NCBI GenBank assembly: GCA_949987565.1 | Contig: OX465111.1 | Span: forward strand, 13,028,716-13,092,715 | Length of the DNA: 64,000 nt | Source of the DNA: Luidia sarsii | Lineage: Eukaryota > Echinodermata > Asteroidea > Paxillosida > Luidiidae | Direction: 5' to 3' | Part shown: positions 23,098 to 36,440 of the stretch, piece by piece | Position numbering within the stretch: the stretch's first letter is position 1 | Layout: each line of letters starts with the position of its first letter | The notes under the pieces: model-generated | What the model saw: only the letters and a program-made list of their open reading frames with translations | Databases searched by the model: none | Told to the model about the DNA's origin: nothing | Made by a program: the position numbers and the translations under genes

Positions 23098-26000
23098 ATC
23101 GTCCAAACATGTTCGATGTTAGAAATCTTAAAACTTGGAGATTGGTTATTCCAAGGGCTCTTGGCATGCCAAAATTTACTCTTGTCAACCAAATATTAAA
23201 TGAGATATAACTTACAAAGTGTATTTTTCTGTCCAGGCACACTCCACCGTCTGTTATCTGCGGGTCTACACACACACAAGCCCTCTCGTCAATACAGGGT
23301 AGGTCACTTTGCTTGATGATAAAATCGTCCAAACATGTTCGATGTTAGAAATCTTAAAACTTGGAGATTGGTTATTCCAAGGGCTCTTGGCATGCCAAAA
23401 ATTACTCTTGTCAACCAAATATTACATGAGATAGAACTTACAAAGTGTATTTGTTTCTGTCCAGGCAAACTCCACCGTCTGTTATCTGCGGGTCTACACA
23501 CACACAAGCCCTCTCGTCAATACAGGGTAGGTCACTTTGCTTGATGATAAAATCGTCCAAACTTGTTCGATTTCAGAAATCTTAACACTCGGAGATAGCT
23601 TATTCCAAGGACTCTTAGCATGCCAAAATTTACTCTTGTCAACCAAATATTAAATGAGATATAACTTACAAAGTGTATTTTTCTGTCCAGGCACACTCCA
23701 CCGTCTGTTATCTGCGGGTCTACACACACACAAGCCCTCTCGTCAATACAGGGTAGGTCACTTTGCTTGATGAAAAAATCGTCCAAACTTGTTCGATTTC
23801 AAAAATATTAACACTCGGAGATAGCTTATTCCAAGGACTCTTAGCATGCCAAAATTTACTCTTGTCAACCAAATATTAAATGAGATAGAACTTACAAAGT
23901 GTATTTGTTTCTGTCCAGGCAAACTCCACCGTCTGTTATCTGCGGGTCTACACACACACAAGCCCTCTCGTCAATACAGGGTAGGTCACTTTGCTTGATG
24001 ATAAAATCGTCCAAACTTGTTCGATTTCAAAAATCTTAACACTCGGAGAAAGCTTATTCCAAGGGCTTTGTGCATGCCAAGATTTAGCTTCGTCAACAAA
24101 ATATTAAATTAAATAATGACAAGGGAAGGTCACACTGAACATTCAAAGGTTGGTGATCATCCTGCCAGACCTGTTAGGTCATCCTCCCGGACCTGTTTTT
24201 GTTATTCTGTCAGAGTAGGTTACTTTGCCTGATGATAAAATCGTCCAAACATGTTCGATTTTAGAAATCTTAACACTTGGAGATTGGTTATTCCAAGGGC
24301 TCTTGGCATGCCAAAAATTACTCTTGTCAACCAAATATTAAATGAGATAGAACTTACAAAGTGTATTTGTTTCTGTCCAGGCAAACTCCACCGTCTGTTA
24401 TCTGCGGGTCTACACACACACAGGCCCTCTCGTCAATACAGGGTAGGTCACTTTGCTTGATGATAAAATCGTCCAAACTTGTTCGATTTCAAAAATCTTA
24501 ACACTCGGAGATAGCTTATTCCAAGGGCTTTGTGCATGCCAAGATTTAGCTTCGTCAACAAAATATTAAATTAAATAATGACAAGGGAAGGTCACACTGA
24601 ACATTCAAAGGTTGGTGATCATCCTGCCAGACCTGTTAGGTCATCCTCCCGGACCTGTTTTTGTTATTCTGTCAGAGTAGGTTACTTTGCCTGATGATAA
24701 AATCGTCCAAACATGTTCGATTTTAAAAATCTTAACACTTGGAGATTGTTTATTTCAAGGGCTCTTGGCATGCCAAAATTTACTCTTGTCAACCAAATAA
24801 TAAATGAGATATAACTTACAAAGTGTATTTTTCTGTCCAGTCACACTCAACCGTCTGTTATCTGAGGGTCTACACACACACAAGCCCTCTTGTCAATACA
24901 GGGTAGGTCACTTTGCTTGATGATATAATCGTCCAAACTTGTTCGATTTCAAAAATCTTAACACTCGGAGATAGCTTATTCCAAGGGCTTTGTGCATGCC
25001 AAGATTTAGCTTCGTCAACAAAATATTAACTGAAATAATGACAAGGGAAGGTCACACTGAACATTCTAAGGTTGGTGATCATCCTGCCAGACCTGTTAGG
25101 TCATCCTCCCTGACCTGTTTTTGTTATTCTCTCAGAGTAGGTTACTTTGCCTAATGATAAAATCGTCCAAACATGTTCGATGTTAGAAATCTTAAAACTT
25201 GGAGATTGGTTATTCCAAGGGCTCTTGGCATGCCAAAATTTACTCTTGTCAACCAAATATTAAATGAGATATAACTTACAAAGTGTATTTTTCTGTCCAG
25301 GCACACTCCACCGTCTGTTATCTGCGGGTCTACACACACACAAGCCCTCTCGTCAATACAGGGTAGGTCACTTTGCTTGATGATAAAATCGTCCAAACAT
25401 GTTCGATGTTAGAAATCTTAAAACTTGGAGATTGGTTATTCCAAGGGCTCTTGGCATGCCAAAAATTACTCTTGTCAACCAAATATTACATGAGATAGAA
25501 CTTACAAAGTGTATTTGTTTCTGTCCAGGCAAACTCCACCGTCTGTTATCTGCGGGTCTACACACACACAAGCCCTCTCGTCAATACAGGGTAGGTCACT
25601 TTGCTTGATGATAAAATCGTCCAAACTTGTTCGATTTCAGAAATCTTAACACTCGGAGATAGCTTATTCCAAGGACTCTTAGCATGCCAAAATTTACTCT
25701 TGTCAACCAAATATTAAATGAGATATAACTTACAAAGTGTATTTTTCTGTCCAGGCACACTCCACCGTCTGTTATCTGCGGGTCTACACACACACAAGCC
25801 CTCTCGTCAATACAGGGTAGGTCACTTTGCTTGATGAAAAAATCGTCCAAACTTGTTCGATTTCAAAAATATTAACACTCGGAGATAGCTTATTCCAAGG
25901 ACTCTTAGCATGCCAAAATTTACTCTTGTCAACCAAATATTAAATGAGATAGAACTTACAAAGTGTATTTGTTTCTGTCCAGGCAAACTCCACCGTCTGT

Positions 26001-27225
26001 TATCTGCGGGTCTACACACACACAAGCCCTCTCGTCAATACAGGGTAGGTCACTTTGCTTGATGATAAAATCGTCCAAACTTGTTCGATTTCAAAAATCT
26101 TAACACTCGGAGAAAGCTTATTCCAAGGGCTTTGTGCATGCCAAGATTTAGCTTCGTCAACAAAATATTAAATTAAATAATGACAAGGGAAGGTCACACT
26201 GAACATTCAAAGGTTGGTGATCATCCTGCCAGACCTGTTAGGTCATCCTCCCGGACCTGTTTTTGTTATTCTGTCAGAGTAGGTTACTTTGCCTGATGAT
26301 AAAATCGTCCAAACATGTTCGATTTTAGAAATCTTAACACTTGGAGATTGGTTATTCCAAGGGCTCTTGGCATGCCAAAAATTACTCTTGTCAACCAAAT
26401 ATTAAATGAGATAGAACTTACAAAGTGTATTTGTTTCTGTCCAGGCAAACTCCACCGTCTGTTATCTGCGGGTCTACACACACACAGGCCCTCTCGTCAA
26501 TACAGGGTAGGTCACTTTGCTTGATGATAAAATCGTCCAAACTTGTTCGATTTCAAAAATCTTAACACTCGGAGATAGCTTATTCCAAGGGCTTTGTGCA
26601 TGCCAAGATTTAGCTTCGTCAACAAAATATTAAATTAAATAATGACAAGGGAAGGTCACACTGAACATTCAAAGGTTGGTGATCATCCTGCCAGACCTGT
26701 TAGGTCATCCTCCCGGACCTGTTTTTGTTATTCTGTCAGAGTAGGTTACTTTGCCTGATGATAAAATCGTCCAAACATGTTCGATTTTAAAAATCTTAAC
26801 ACTTGGAGATTGTTTATTTCAAGGGCTCTTGGCATGCCAAAATTTACTCTTGTCAACCAAATAATAAATGAGATATAACTTACAAAGTGTATTTTTCTGT
26901 CCAGTCACACTCAACCGTCTGTTATCTGAGGGTCTACACACACACAAGCCCTCTTGTCAATACAGGGTAGGTCACTTTGCTTGATGATAAAATCGTCCAA
27001 ACTTGTTCGATTTCAAAAATCTTAACACTCGGAGATAGCTTATTCCAAGGGCTTTGTGCATGCCAAGATTTAGCTTCGTCAACAAAATATTAACTGAAAT
27101 AATGACAAGGGAAGGTCACACTGAACATTCAAAGGTTGGTGATCATCCTGCCAGACCTGTTAGGTCATCCTCCCAGACCTGTTTTTGTTATTCTCTCAGA
27201 GTAGGTTACTTTGCCTAATGATAAA
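23098..27225 (+). repeat. 9-monomer HOR, 2064 bp, copies 3 and 4
   Basis: Same order and length as 17820-21947. Anchors 23324 to 25162 recur at 25388 to 27226. The same contrast between the last B units of each copy is kept, so the pair of copies was duplicated together as part of the 5278-bp event. The gagaaagctt marker lies near 24050 and 26112. Confidence 0.82.
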
Positions 27226-27687
27226 ATCGTCCAAACATGTTCGATTTTAGAAATCTTAACACTTGGAGATTGGTTATTCCAAGGGCTCTTGGCATGCCAA
27301 AAATTACTCTTGTCAACCAAATATTAAATGAGATAGAACTTACAAAGTGTATTTGTATCTGTCCAGGCAAACTCCACCGTCTGTTATCTGCGGTTCTACA
27401 CACACACAAGCCCTCTCGTCAATACAGGGTAGGTCACTTTGCTTGATGATAAAATCGTCCAAACTTGTTCGATTTCAGAAATCTTAACACTCGGAGATAG
27501 CTTATTCCAAGGGCTTTGTGCATGCCAAGATTTAGCTTCGTCAACAAAATATTAACTGAAATAATGACAAGGGAAGGTCACACTGAACATTCTAAGGTTG
27601 GTGATCATCCTGCCAGACCTGTTAGGTCATCCTCCCTGACCTGTTTTTGTTATTCTCTCAGAGTAGGTTACTTTGCCTAATGATAAA

Positions 27688-30662
27688 ATCGTCCAAACAT
27701 GTTCGATGTTAGAAATCTTAAAACTTGGAGATTGGTTATTCCAAGGGCTCTTGGCATGCCAAAATTTACTCTTGTCAACCAAATATTAAATGAGATATAA
27801 CTTACAAAGTGTATTTTTCTGTCCAGGCACACTCCACCGTCTGTTATCTGCGGGTCTACACACACACAAGCCCTCTCGTCAATACAGGGTAGGTCACTTT
27901 GCTTGATGATAAAATCGTCCAAACATGTTCGATGTTAGAAATCTTAAAACTTGGAGATTGGTTATTCCAAGGGCTCTTGGCATGCCAAAAATTACTCTTG
28001 TCAACCAAATATTACATGAGATAGAACTTACAAAGTGTATTTGTTTCTGTCCAGGCAAACTCCACCGTCTGTTATCTGCGGGTCTACACACACACAAGCC
28101 CTCTCGTCAATACAGGGTAGGTCACTTTGCTTGATGATAAAATCATCCAAACTTGTTCGATTTCAGAAATCTTAACACTCGGAGATAGCTTATTCCAAGG
28201 ACTCTTAGCATGCCAAAATTTACTCTTGTCAACCAAATATTAAATGAGATATAACTTACAAAGTGTATTTTTCTGTCCAGGCACACTCCACCGTCTGTTA
28301 TCTGCGGGTCTACACACACACAAGCCCTCTCGTCAATACAGGGTAGGTCACTTTGCTTGATGAAAAAATCGTCCAAACTTGTTCGATTTCAAAAATATTA
28401 ACACTCGGAGATAGCTTATTCCAAGGACTCTTAGCATGCCAAAATTTACTCTTGTCAACCAAATATTAAATGAGATAGAACTTACAAAGTGTATTTGTTT
28501 CTGTCCAGGCAAACTCCACCGTCTGTTATCTGCGGGTCTACACACACACAAGCCCTCTCGTCAATACAGGGTAGGTCACTTTGCTTGATGATAAAATCGT
28601 CCAAACTTGTTCGATTTCAGAAATCTTAACACTCGGAGATAGCTTATTCCAAGGGCTTTGTGCATGCCAAGATTTAGCTTCGTCAACAAAATATTAAATT
28701 AAATAATGACAAGGGAAGGTCACACTGAACATTCAAAGGTTGGTGATCATCCTGCCAGACCTGTTAGGTCATCCTCCCGGACCTGTTTTTGTTATTCTGT
28801 CAGAGTAGGTTACTTTGCCTGATGATAAAATCGTCCAAACATGTTCGATTTTAGAAATCTTAACACTTGGAGATTGGTTATTCCAAGGGCTCTTGGCATG
28901 CCAAAAATTACTCTTGTCAACCAAATATTAAATGAGATAGAACTTTTCAAAGTGTATTTGTTTCTGTCCAGGCAAACTCCACCGTCTGTTATCTGCGGGT
29001 CTACACACACACAAGCCCTCTCGTCAATACAGGGTAGGTCACTTTGCTTGATGATAAAATCGTCCAAACTTGTTCGATTTCAGAAATCTTAACACTCGGA
29101 GATAGCTTATTCCAAGGGCTTTGTGCATGCCAAGATTTAGCTTCGTCAACAAAATATTAACTGAAATAATGACAAGGGAAGGTCACACTGAACATTCTAA
29201 GGTTGGTGATCATCCTGCCAGACCTGTTAGGTCATCCTCCCTGACCTGTTTTTGTTATTCTCTCAGAGTAGGTTACTTTGCCTAATGATAAAATCGTCCA
29301 AACATGTTCGATGTTAGAAATCTTAAAACTTGGAGATTGGTTATTCCAAGGGCTCTTGGCATGCCAAAATTTACTCTTGTCAACCAAATATTAAATGAGA
29401 TATAACTTACAAAGTGTATTTTTCTGTCCAGGCACACTCCACCGTCTGTTATCTGCGGGTCTACACACACACAAGCCCTCTCGTCAATACAGGGTAGGTC
29501 ACTTTGCTTGATGATAAAATCGTCCAAACATGTTCGATGTTAGAAATCTTAAAACTTGGAGATTGGTTATTCCAAGGGCTCTTGGCATGCCAAAAATTAC
29601 TCTTGTCAACCAAATATTACATGAGATAGAACTTACAAAGTGTATTTGTTTCTGTCCAGGCAAACTCCACCGTCTGTTATCTGCGGGTCTACACACACAC
29701 AAGCCCTCTCGTCAATACAGGGTAGGTCACTTTGCTTGATGATAAAATCGTCCAAACTTGTTCGATTTCAGAAATCTTAACACTCGGAGATAGCTTATTC
29801 CAAGGACTCTTAGCATGCCAAAATTTACTCTTGTCAACCAAATATTAAATGAGATATAACTTACAAAGTGTATTTTTCTGTCCAGGCACACTCCACCGTC
29901 TGTTATCTGCGGGTCTACACACACACAAGCCCTCTCGTCAATACAGGGTAGGTCACTTTGCTTGATGAAAAAATCGTCCAAACTTGTTCGATTTCAAAAA
30001 TATTAACACTCGGAGATAGCTTATTCCAAGGACTCTTAGCATGCCAAAATTTACTCTTGTCAACCAAATATTAAATGAGATAGAACTTACAAAGTGTATT
30101 TGTTTCTGTCCAGGCAAACTCCACCGTCTGTTATCTGCGGGTCTACACACACACAAGCCCTCTCGTCAATACAGGGTAGGTCACTTTGCTTGATGATAAA
30201 ATCGTCCAAACTTGTTCGATTTCAAAAATCTTAACACTCGGAGAAAGCTTATTCCAAGGGCTTTGTGCATGCCAAGATTTAGCTTCGTCAACAAAATATT
30301 AAATTAAATAATGACAAGGGAAGGTCACACTGAACATTCAAAGGTTGGTGATCATCCTGCCAGACCTGTTAGGTCATCCTCCCGGACCTGTTTTTGTTAT
30401 TCTGTCAGAGTAGGTTACTTTGCCTGATGATAAAATCGTCCAAACATGTTCGATTTTAGAAATCTTAACACTTGGAGATTGGTTATTCCAAGGGCTCTTG
30501 GCATGCCAAAAATTACTCTTGTCAACCAAATATTAAATGAGATAGAACTTACAAAGTGTATTTGTTTCTGTCCAGGCAAACTCCACCGTCTGTTATCTGC
30601 GGGTCTACACACACACAAGCCCTCTCGTCAATACAGGGTAGGTCACTTTGCTTGATGATAAA
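27688..30662 (+). repeat. 7-monomer HOR, 1605 bp, ~1.9 copies
   Basis: Order A, A, A, A, B, A, B. Anchors 27914, 28142, 28368, 28596 and 28830 recur at 29519, 29747, 29973, 30201 and 30435. The monomer 28830-29058 is 229 bp because it reads gaacttttcaaagtg rather than gaacttacaaagtg. The block appears to be a shortened form of the preceding 9-mer, with one A-B pair lost. Confidence 0.8.
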
Positions 30663-31124
30663 ATCGTCCAAACTTGTTCGATTTCAAAAATCTTAACACT
30701 CGGAGAAAGCTTATTCCAAGGGCTTTGTGCATGCCAAGATTTAGCTTCGTCAACAAAATATTAAATTAAATAATGACAAGGGAAGGTCACACTGAACATT
30801 CAAAGGTTGGTGATCATCCTGCCAGACCTGTTAGGTCATCCTCCCGGACCTGTTTTTGTTATTCTGTCAGAGTAGGTTACTTTGCCTGATGATAAAATCG
30901 TCCAAACATGTTCGATTTTAGAAATCTTAACACTTGGAGATTGGTTATTCCAAGGGCTCTTGGCATGCCAAAAATTACTCTTGTCAACCAAATATTAAAT
31001 GAGATAGAACTTACAAAGTGTATTTGTTTCTGTCCAGGCAAACTCCACCGTCTGTTATCTGCGGGTCTACACACACACAAGCCCTCTCGTCAATACAGGG
31101 TAGGTCACTTTGCTTGATGATAAA
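30201..31124 (+). repeat. A-B dimer tandem duplication, 462 bp
   Basis: The B (234) and A (228) units with anchors 30435 and 30663 are repeated at 30897 and 31125 with no difference that I could see. Both carry the gagaaagctt marker (near 30244 and 30708). This is the smallest clean dimer duplication in the window. Confidence 0.8.
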
Positions 31125-32470
31125 ATCGTCCAAACTTGTTCGATTTCAAAAATCTTAACACTCGGAGATAGCTTATTCCAAGGGCTTTGTGCATGCCAAG
31201 ATTTAGCTTCGTCAACAAAATATTAAATTAAATAATGACAAGGGAAGGTCACACTGAACATTCAAAGGTTGGTGATCATCCTGCCAGACCTGTTAGGTCA
31301 TCCTCCCGGACCTGTTTTTGTTATTCTGTCAGAGTAGGTTACTTTGCCTGATGATAAAATCGTCCAAACATGTTCGATTTTAAAAATCTTAACACTTGGA
31401 GATTGTTTATTTCAAGGGCTCTTGGCATGCCAAAATTTACTCTTGTCAACCAAATAATAAATGAGATATAACTTACAAAGTGTATTTTTCTGTCCAGTCA
31501 CACTCAACCGTCTGTTATCTGAGGGTCTACACACACACAAGCCCTCTTGTCAATACAGGGTAGGTCACTTTGCTTGATGATAAAATCGTCCAAACTTGTT
31601 CGATTTCAAAAATCTTAACACTCGGAGATAGCTTATTCCAAGGGCTTTGTGCATGCCAAGATTTAGCTTCGTCAACAAAATATTAACTGAAATAATGACA
31701 AGGGAAGGTCACACTGAACATTCAAAGGTTGGTGATCATCCTGCCAGACCTGTTAGGTCATCCTCCCAGACCTGTTTTTGTTATTCTCTCAGAGTAGGTT
31801 ACTTTGCCTAATGATAAAATCGTCCAAACATGTTCGATTTTAGAAATCTTAACACTTGGAGATTGGTTATTCCAAGGGCTCTTGGCATGCCAAAAATTAC
31901 TCTTGTCAACCAAATATTAAATGAGATAGAACTTACAAAGTGTATTTGTATCTGTCCAGGCAAACTCCACCGTCTGTTATCTGCGGTTCTACACACACAC
32001 AAGCCCTCTCGTCAATACAGGGTAGGTCACTTTGCTTGATGATAAAATCGTCCAAACTTGTTCGATTTCAGAAATCTTAACACTCGGAGATAGCTTATTC
32101 CAAGGGCTTTGTGCATGCCAAGATTTAGCTTCATCAACAAAATATTAACTGAAATAATGACAAGGGAAGGTCACACTGAACATTCTAAGGTTTGTGATCA
32201 TCCTGCCAGACCTGTTAGGTCATCCTCCCAGACCTGTTTTTGTTATTCTCTCAGAGTAGGTTACTTTGCCTAATGATAAAATCGTCCAAACATGTTCGAT
32301 TTTAGAAATGTTAACACTTGGAGATTGGTTATTCCAAGGACTCTTAGCATGCCAAAAGTTACTCTTGTCAACCAAATATTAAATGAGATAGAACTTACAA
32401 AGTGCATTTTTCTGTCCAGGCACACTCCACCGTCTGTTATCTGCGGGTCTACACAAACACAAGCCCTCTC
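31125..32470 (+). repeat. Six-monomer stretch homologous to ~26.5-27.9 kb
   Basis: Order B, A, B, A, B, then part of an A. Anchors 31359, 31585, 31819, 32047 and 32281 match 26766, 26992, 27226, 27454 and 27688 at a 4593-bp shift. Shared rare markers are gagggtctac, tttgtatctg and gcggttctac. Private changes include gcttcatcaac near 32128 and ggtttgtgatc near 32188. Confidence 0.78.
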
Positions 32471-35400
32471 GTCAATACAGGGTAGGTCACTTTGCTTGAT
32501 GATAAAATCGTCCAAACTTGTTCGATTTCAGAAATCTTAACACTCGGAGATAGCTTATTCCAAGGACTCTTAGCATGCCAAAATTTACTCTTGTCAACCA
32601 AATATTAAATGAGATAGAACTTACAAAGTGTATTTTTCTGTCCAGGCACACTCCACCGTCTGTTATCTGCGGGTCTACACACACACAAGCCCTCTCGTCA
32701 ATACAGGGTAGGTCACTTTGCTTGATGAAAAAATCGTCCAAACTTGTTCGATTTCAAAAATATTAACACTCGGAGATAGCTTATTCCAAGGACTCTTAGC
32801 ATGCCAAAATTTACTCTTGTCAACCAAATATTAAATGAGATAGAACTTACAAAGTGTATTTGTTTCTGTCCAGGCAAACTCCACCGTCTGTTATCTGCGG
32901 GTCTACACACACACAAGCCCTCTCGTCAATACAGGGTAGGTCACTTTGCTTGATGATAAAATCGTCCAAACTTGTTCGATTTCAAAAATCTTAACACTCG
33001 GAGATAGCTTATTCCAAGGGCTTTGTGCATGCCAAGATTTAGCTTCGTCAACAAAATATTAAATTAAATAATGACAAGGGAAGGTCACACTGAACATTCA
33101 AAGGTTGGTGATCATCCTGCCAGACCTGTTAGGTCATCCTCCCGGACCTGTTTTTGTTATTCTGTCAGAGTAGGTTACTTTGCCTGATGATTAAATCGTC
33201 CAAACATGTTCGATTTTAAAAATCTTAACACTTGGAGATTGTTTATTTCAAGGGCTCTTGGCATGCCAAAATTTACTCTTGTCAACCAAATAATAAATGA
33301 GATATAACTTACAAAGTGTATTTTTCTGTCCAGTCACACTCAACCGTCTGTTATCTGCGGGGCTACACACACACACAAGCCCTCTCGTCAATACAGGGTA
33401 GGTCACTTTGCTTGATGATAAAATCGTCCAAACTTGTTCGATTTCAAAAATCTTAACACTCGGAGATAGCTTATTTCAAGGGCTTTGTGCATGCCAAGAT
33501 TTAGCTTCGTCAACAAAATATTAACTGAAATAATGACAAGGGAAGGTCACACTGAACATTCAAAGGTTGGTGATCATCCTGCCAGACCTGTTAGGTCATC
33601 CTCCCAGACCTGTTTTTGTTATTCTCTCAGAGTAGGTTACTTTGCCTAATGATAAAATCGTCCAAACATGTTCGATTTCAAAAATCTTAACACTCGGAGA
33701 TAGCTTATTCCAAGGGCTTTGTGCATGCTAAGATTTAGCTTCGTCAACAAAATATTAACTGAAATAATGACAAGGGAAGGTCATACTGAACATTCAAAGG
33801 TTGGTGATCATGCTGCCAGACCTGTTAGGTCATCCTCCCAGACCTGTTTTTGTTATTCTCTCAGAGTAGGTTACTTTGCCTAATGATAAAATCGTCCAAA
33901 CATGTTCGATTTTAGAAATCTTAACACTTGGAGATTGGTTATTCCAAGGACTCTTGGCATGCCAAAATTTACTCTTGTCAACCAAATAATAAATGAGATA
34001 TAACTTACAAAGTGTATTTTTCTGTCCAGTCACACTCAACCGTCTGTTATCTGCGGGGCTACACACACACACAAGCCCTCTCGTCAATACAGGGCAGGTC
34101 ACTTTGCTTGATGATAAAATCGTCCAAACATGTTCGATTTCAACAATCTTAACACTCGGAGATAGCTTATTCCAAGGGCTTTGTGCATGCTAAGATTTAG
34201 CTTCGTCAACAAAATATTAACTGAAATAATGACAAGGGAAGGTCATACTGAACATTCAAAGGTTGGTGATCATCCTGCCAGACCTGTTAGGTCATCCTCC
34301 CAGACCTGTTTTTGTTATTCTCTCAGAGTAGGTTACTTTGCCTAATGATAAAATCGTCCAAACATGTTCGATGTTAGAAATCTTAAAACTTGGAGATTGG
34401 TTATTCCAAGGGCTCTTGGCATGCCAAAAATTACTCTTGTCAACCAAATATTAAATGAGATAGAACTTACAAAGTGTATTTGTTTCTGTCCAGGCAAACT
34501 CCACCGTCTGTTATCTGCGGGTCTACACACACACAAGCCCTCTCGTCAATACAGGGTAGGTCACTTTGCTTGATGATAAAATCGTCCAAACTTGTTCGAT
34601 TTCAGAAATCTTAACACTCGGAGATAGCTTATTCCAAGGACTCTTAGCATGCCAAAATTTACTCTTGTCAACCAAATATTAAATGAGATAGAACTTACAA
34701 AGTGTATTTTTCTGTCCAGGCACACTCCACCGTCTGTTATCTGCGGGTCTACACACACACAAGCCCTCTCGTCAATACAGGGTAGGTCACTTTGCTTGAT
34801 GAAAAAATCGTCCAAACTTGTTCGATTTCAAAAATATTAACACTCGGAGATAGCTTATTCCAAGGACTCTTAGCATGCCAAAATTTACTCTTGTCAACCA
34901 AATATTAAATGAGATAGAACTTACAAAGTGTATTTGTTTCTGTCCAGGCAAACTCCACCGTCTGTTATCTGCGGGTCTACACACACACAAGCCCTCTCGT
35001 CAATACAGGGTAGGTCACTTTGCTTGATGATAAAATCGTCCAAACTTGTTCGATTTCAAAAATCTTAACACTCGGAGATAGCTTATTCCAAGGGCTTTGT
35101 GCATGCCAAGATTTAGCTTCGTCAACAAAATATTAAATTAAATAATGACAAGGGAAGGTCACACTGAACATTCAAAGGTTGGTGATCATCCTGCCAGACC
35201 TGTTAGGTCATCCTCCCGGACCTGTTTTTGTTATTCTGTCAGAGTAGGTTACTTTGCCTGATGATTAAATCGTCCAAACATGTTCGATTTTAAAAATCTT
35301 AACACTTGGAGATTGTTTATTTCAAGGGCTCTTGGCATGCCAAAATTTACTCTTGTCAACCAAATAATAAATGAGATATAACTTACAAAGTGTATTTTTC

Positions 35401-36440
35401 TGTCCAGTCACACTCAACCGTCTGTTATCTGCGGGGCTACACACACACACAAGCCCTCTCGTCAATACAGGGTAGGTCACTTTGCTTGATGATAAAATCG
35501 TCCAAACTTGTTCGATTTCAAAAATCTTAACACTCGGAGATAGCTTATTTCAAGGGCTTTGTGCATGCCAAGATTTAGCTTCGTCAACAAAATATTAACT
35601 GAAATAATGACAAGGGAAGGTCACACTGAACATTCAAAGGTTGGTGATCATCCTGCCAGACCTGTTAGGTCATCCTCCCAGACCTGTTTTTGTTATTCTC
35701 TCAGAGTAGGTTACTTTGCCTAATGATAAAATCGTCCAAACATGTTCGATTTCAAAAATCTTAACACTCGGAGATAGCTTATTCCAAGGGCTTTGTGCAT
35801 GCTAAGATTTAGCTTCGTCAACAAAATATTAACTGAAATAATGACAAGGGAAGGTCATACTGAACATTCAAAGGTTGGTGATCATGCTGCCAGACCTGTT
35901 AGGTCATCCTCCCAGACCTGTTTTTGTTATTCTCTCAGAGTAGGTTACTTTGCCTAATGATAAAATCGTCCAAACATGTTCGATTTTAGAAATCTTAACA
36001 CTTGGAGATTGGTTATTCCAAGGACTCTTGGCATGCCAAAATTTACTCTTGTCAACCAAATAATAAATGAGATATAACTTACAAAGTGTATTTTTCTGTC
36101 CAGTCACACTCAACCGTCTGTTATCTGCGGGGCTACACACACACACAAGCCCTCTCGTCAATACAGGGCAGGTCACTTTGCTTGATGATAAAATCGTCCA
36201 AACATGTTCGATTTCAACAATCTTAACACTCGGAGATAGCTTATTCCAAGGGCTTTGTGCATGCTAAGATTTAGCTTCGTCAACAAAATATTAACTGAAA
36301 TAATGACAAGGGAAGGTCATACTGAACATTCAAAGGTTGGTGATCATGCTGCCAGACCTGTTAGGTCATCCTCCCAGACCTGTTTTTGTTATTCTCTCAG
36401 AGTAGGTTACTTTGCCTAATGATAAAATCGTCCAAACATG
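32471..36440 (+). repeat. 9-monomer HOR, 2074 bp, two copies with a B-B pair
   Basis: Order from 32733: A, B, A', B, B, A', B, A, A (sum 2074). Anchors 32733 to 34353 recur at 34807 to 36427. Rare shared markers are gattaaatcg near 33195 and 35269 and caacaatc near 34141 and 36215. The A' units ending at 33423 and 35497 are mosaic: they have (AC)6 but end in cagggtagg. The monomers around 34353-34580 do not match their counterpart, so the duplication is not perfectly clean. Confidence 0.8.

Larger units (their letters stand above)
17155..27710 (+). repeat. 23-monomer segment of 5278 bp duplicated in tandem
   Basis: 17155-22432 and 22433-27710 align at a constant 5278-bp shift across 23 monomers. 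I noticed only a few differences: gcgggtctac (about 19.59 kb) against gagggtctac, gataaaatcg (about 19.64 kb) against gatataatcg, and caatagaggg (about 20.53 kb) against caatacaggg. Both edges and the junction fall inside the same 11 bp, agaaatcttaa (17155-17165, 22433-22443, 27711-27721). Inside each copy lies a 9-mer HOR. Confidence 0.85.
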
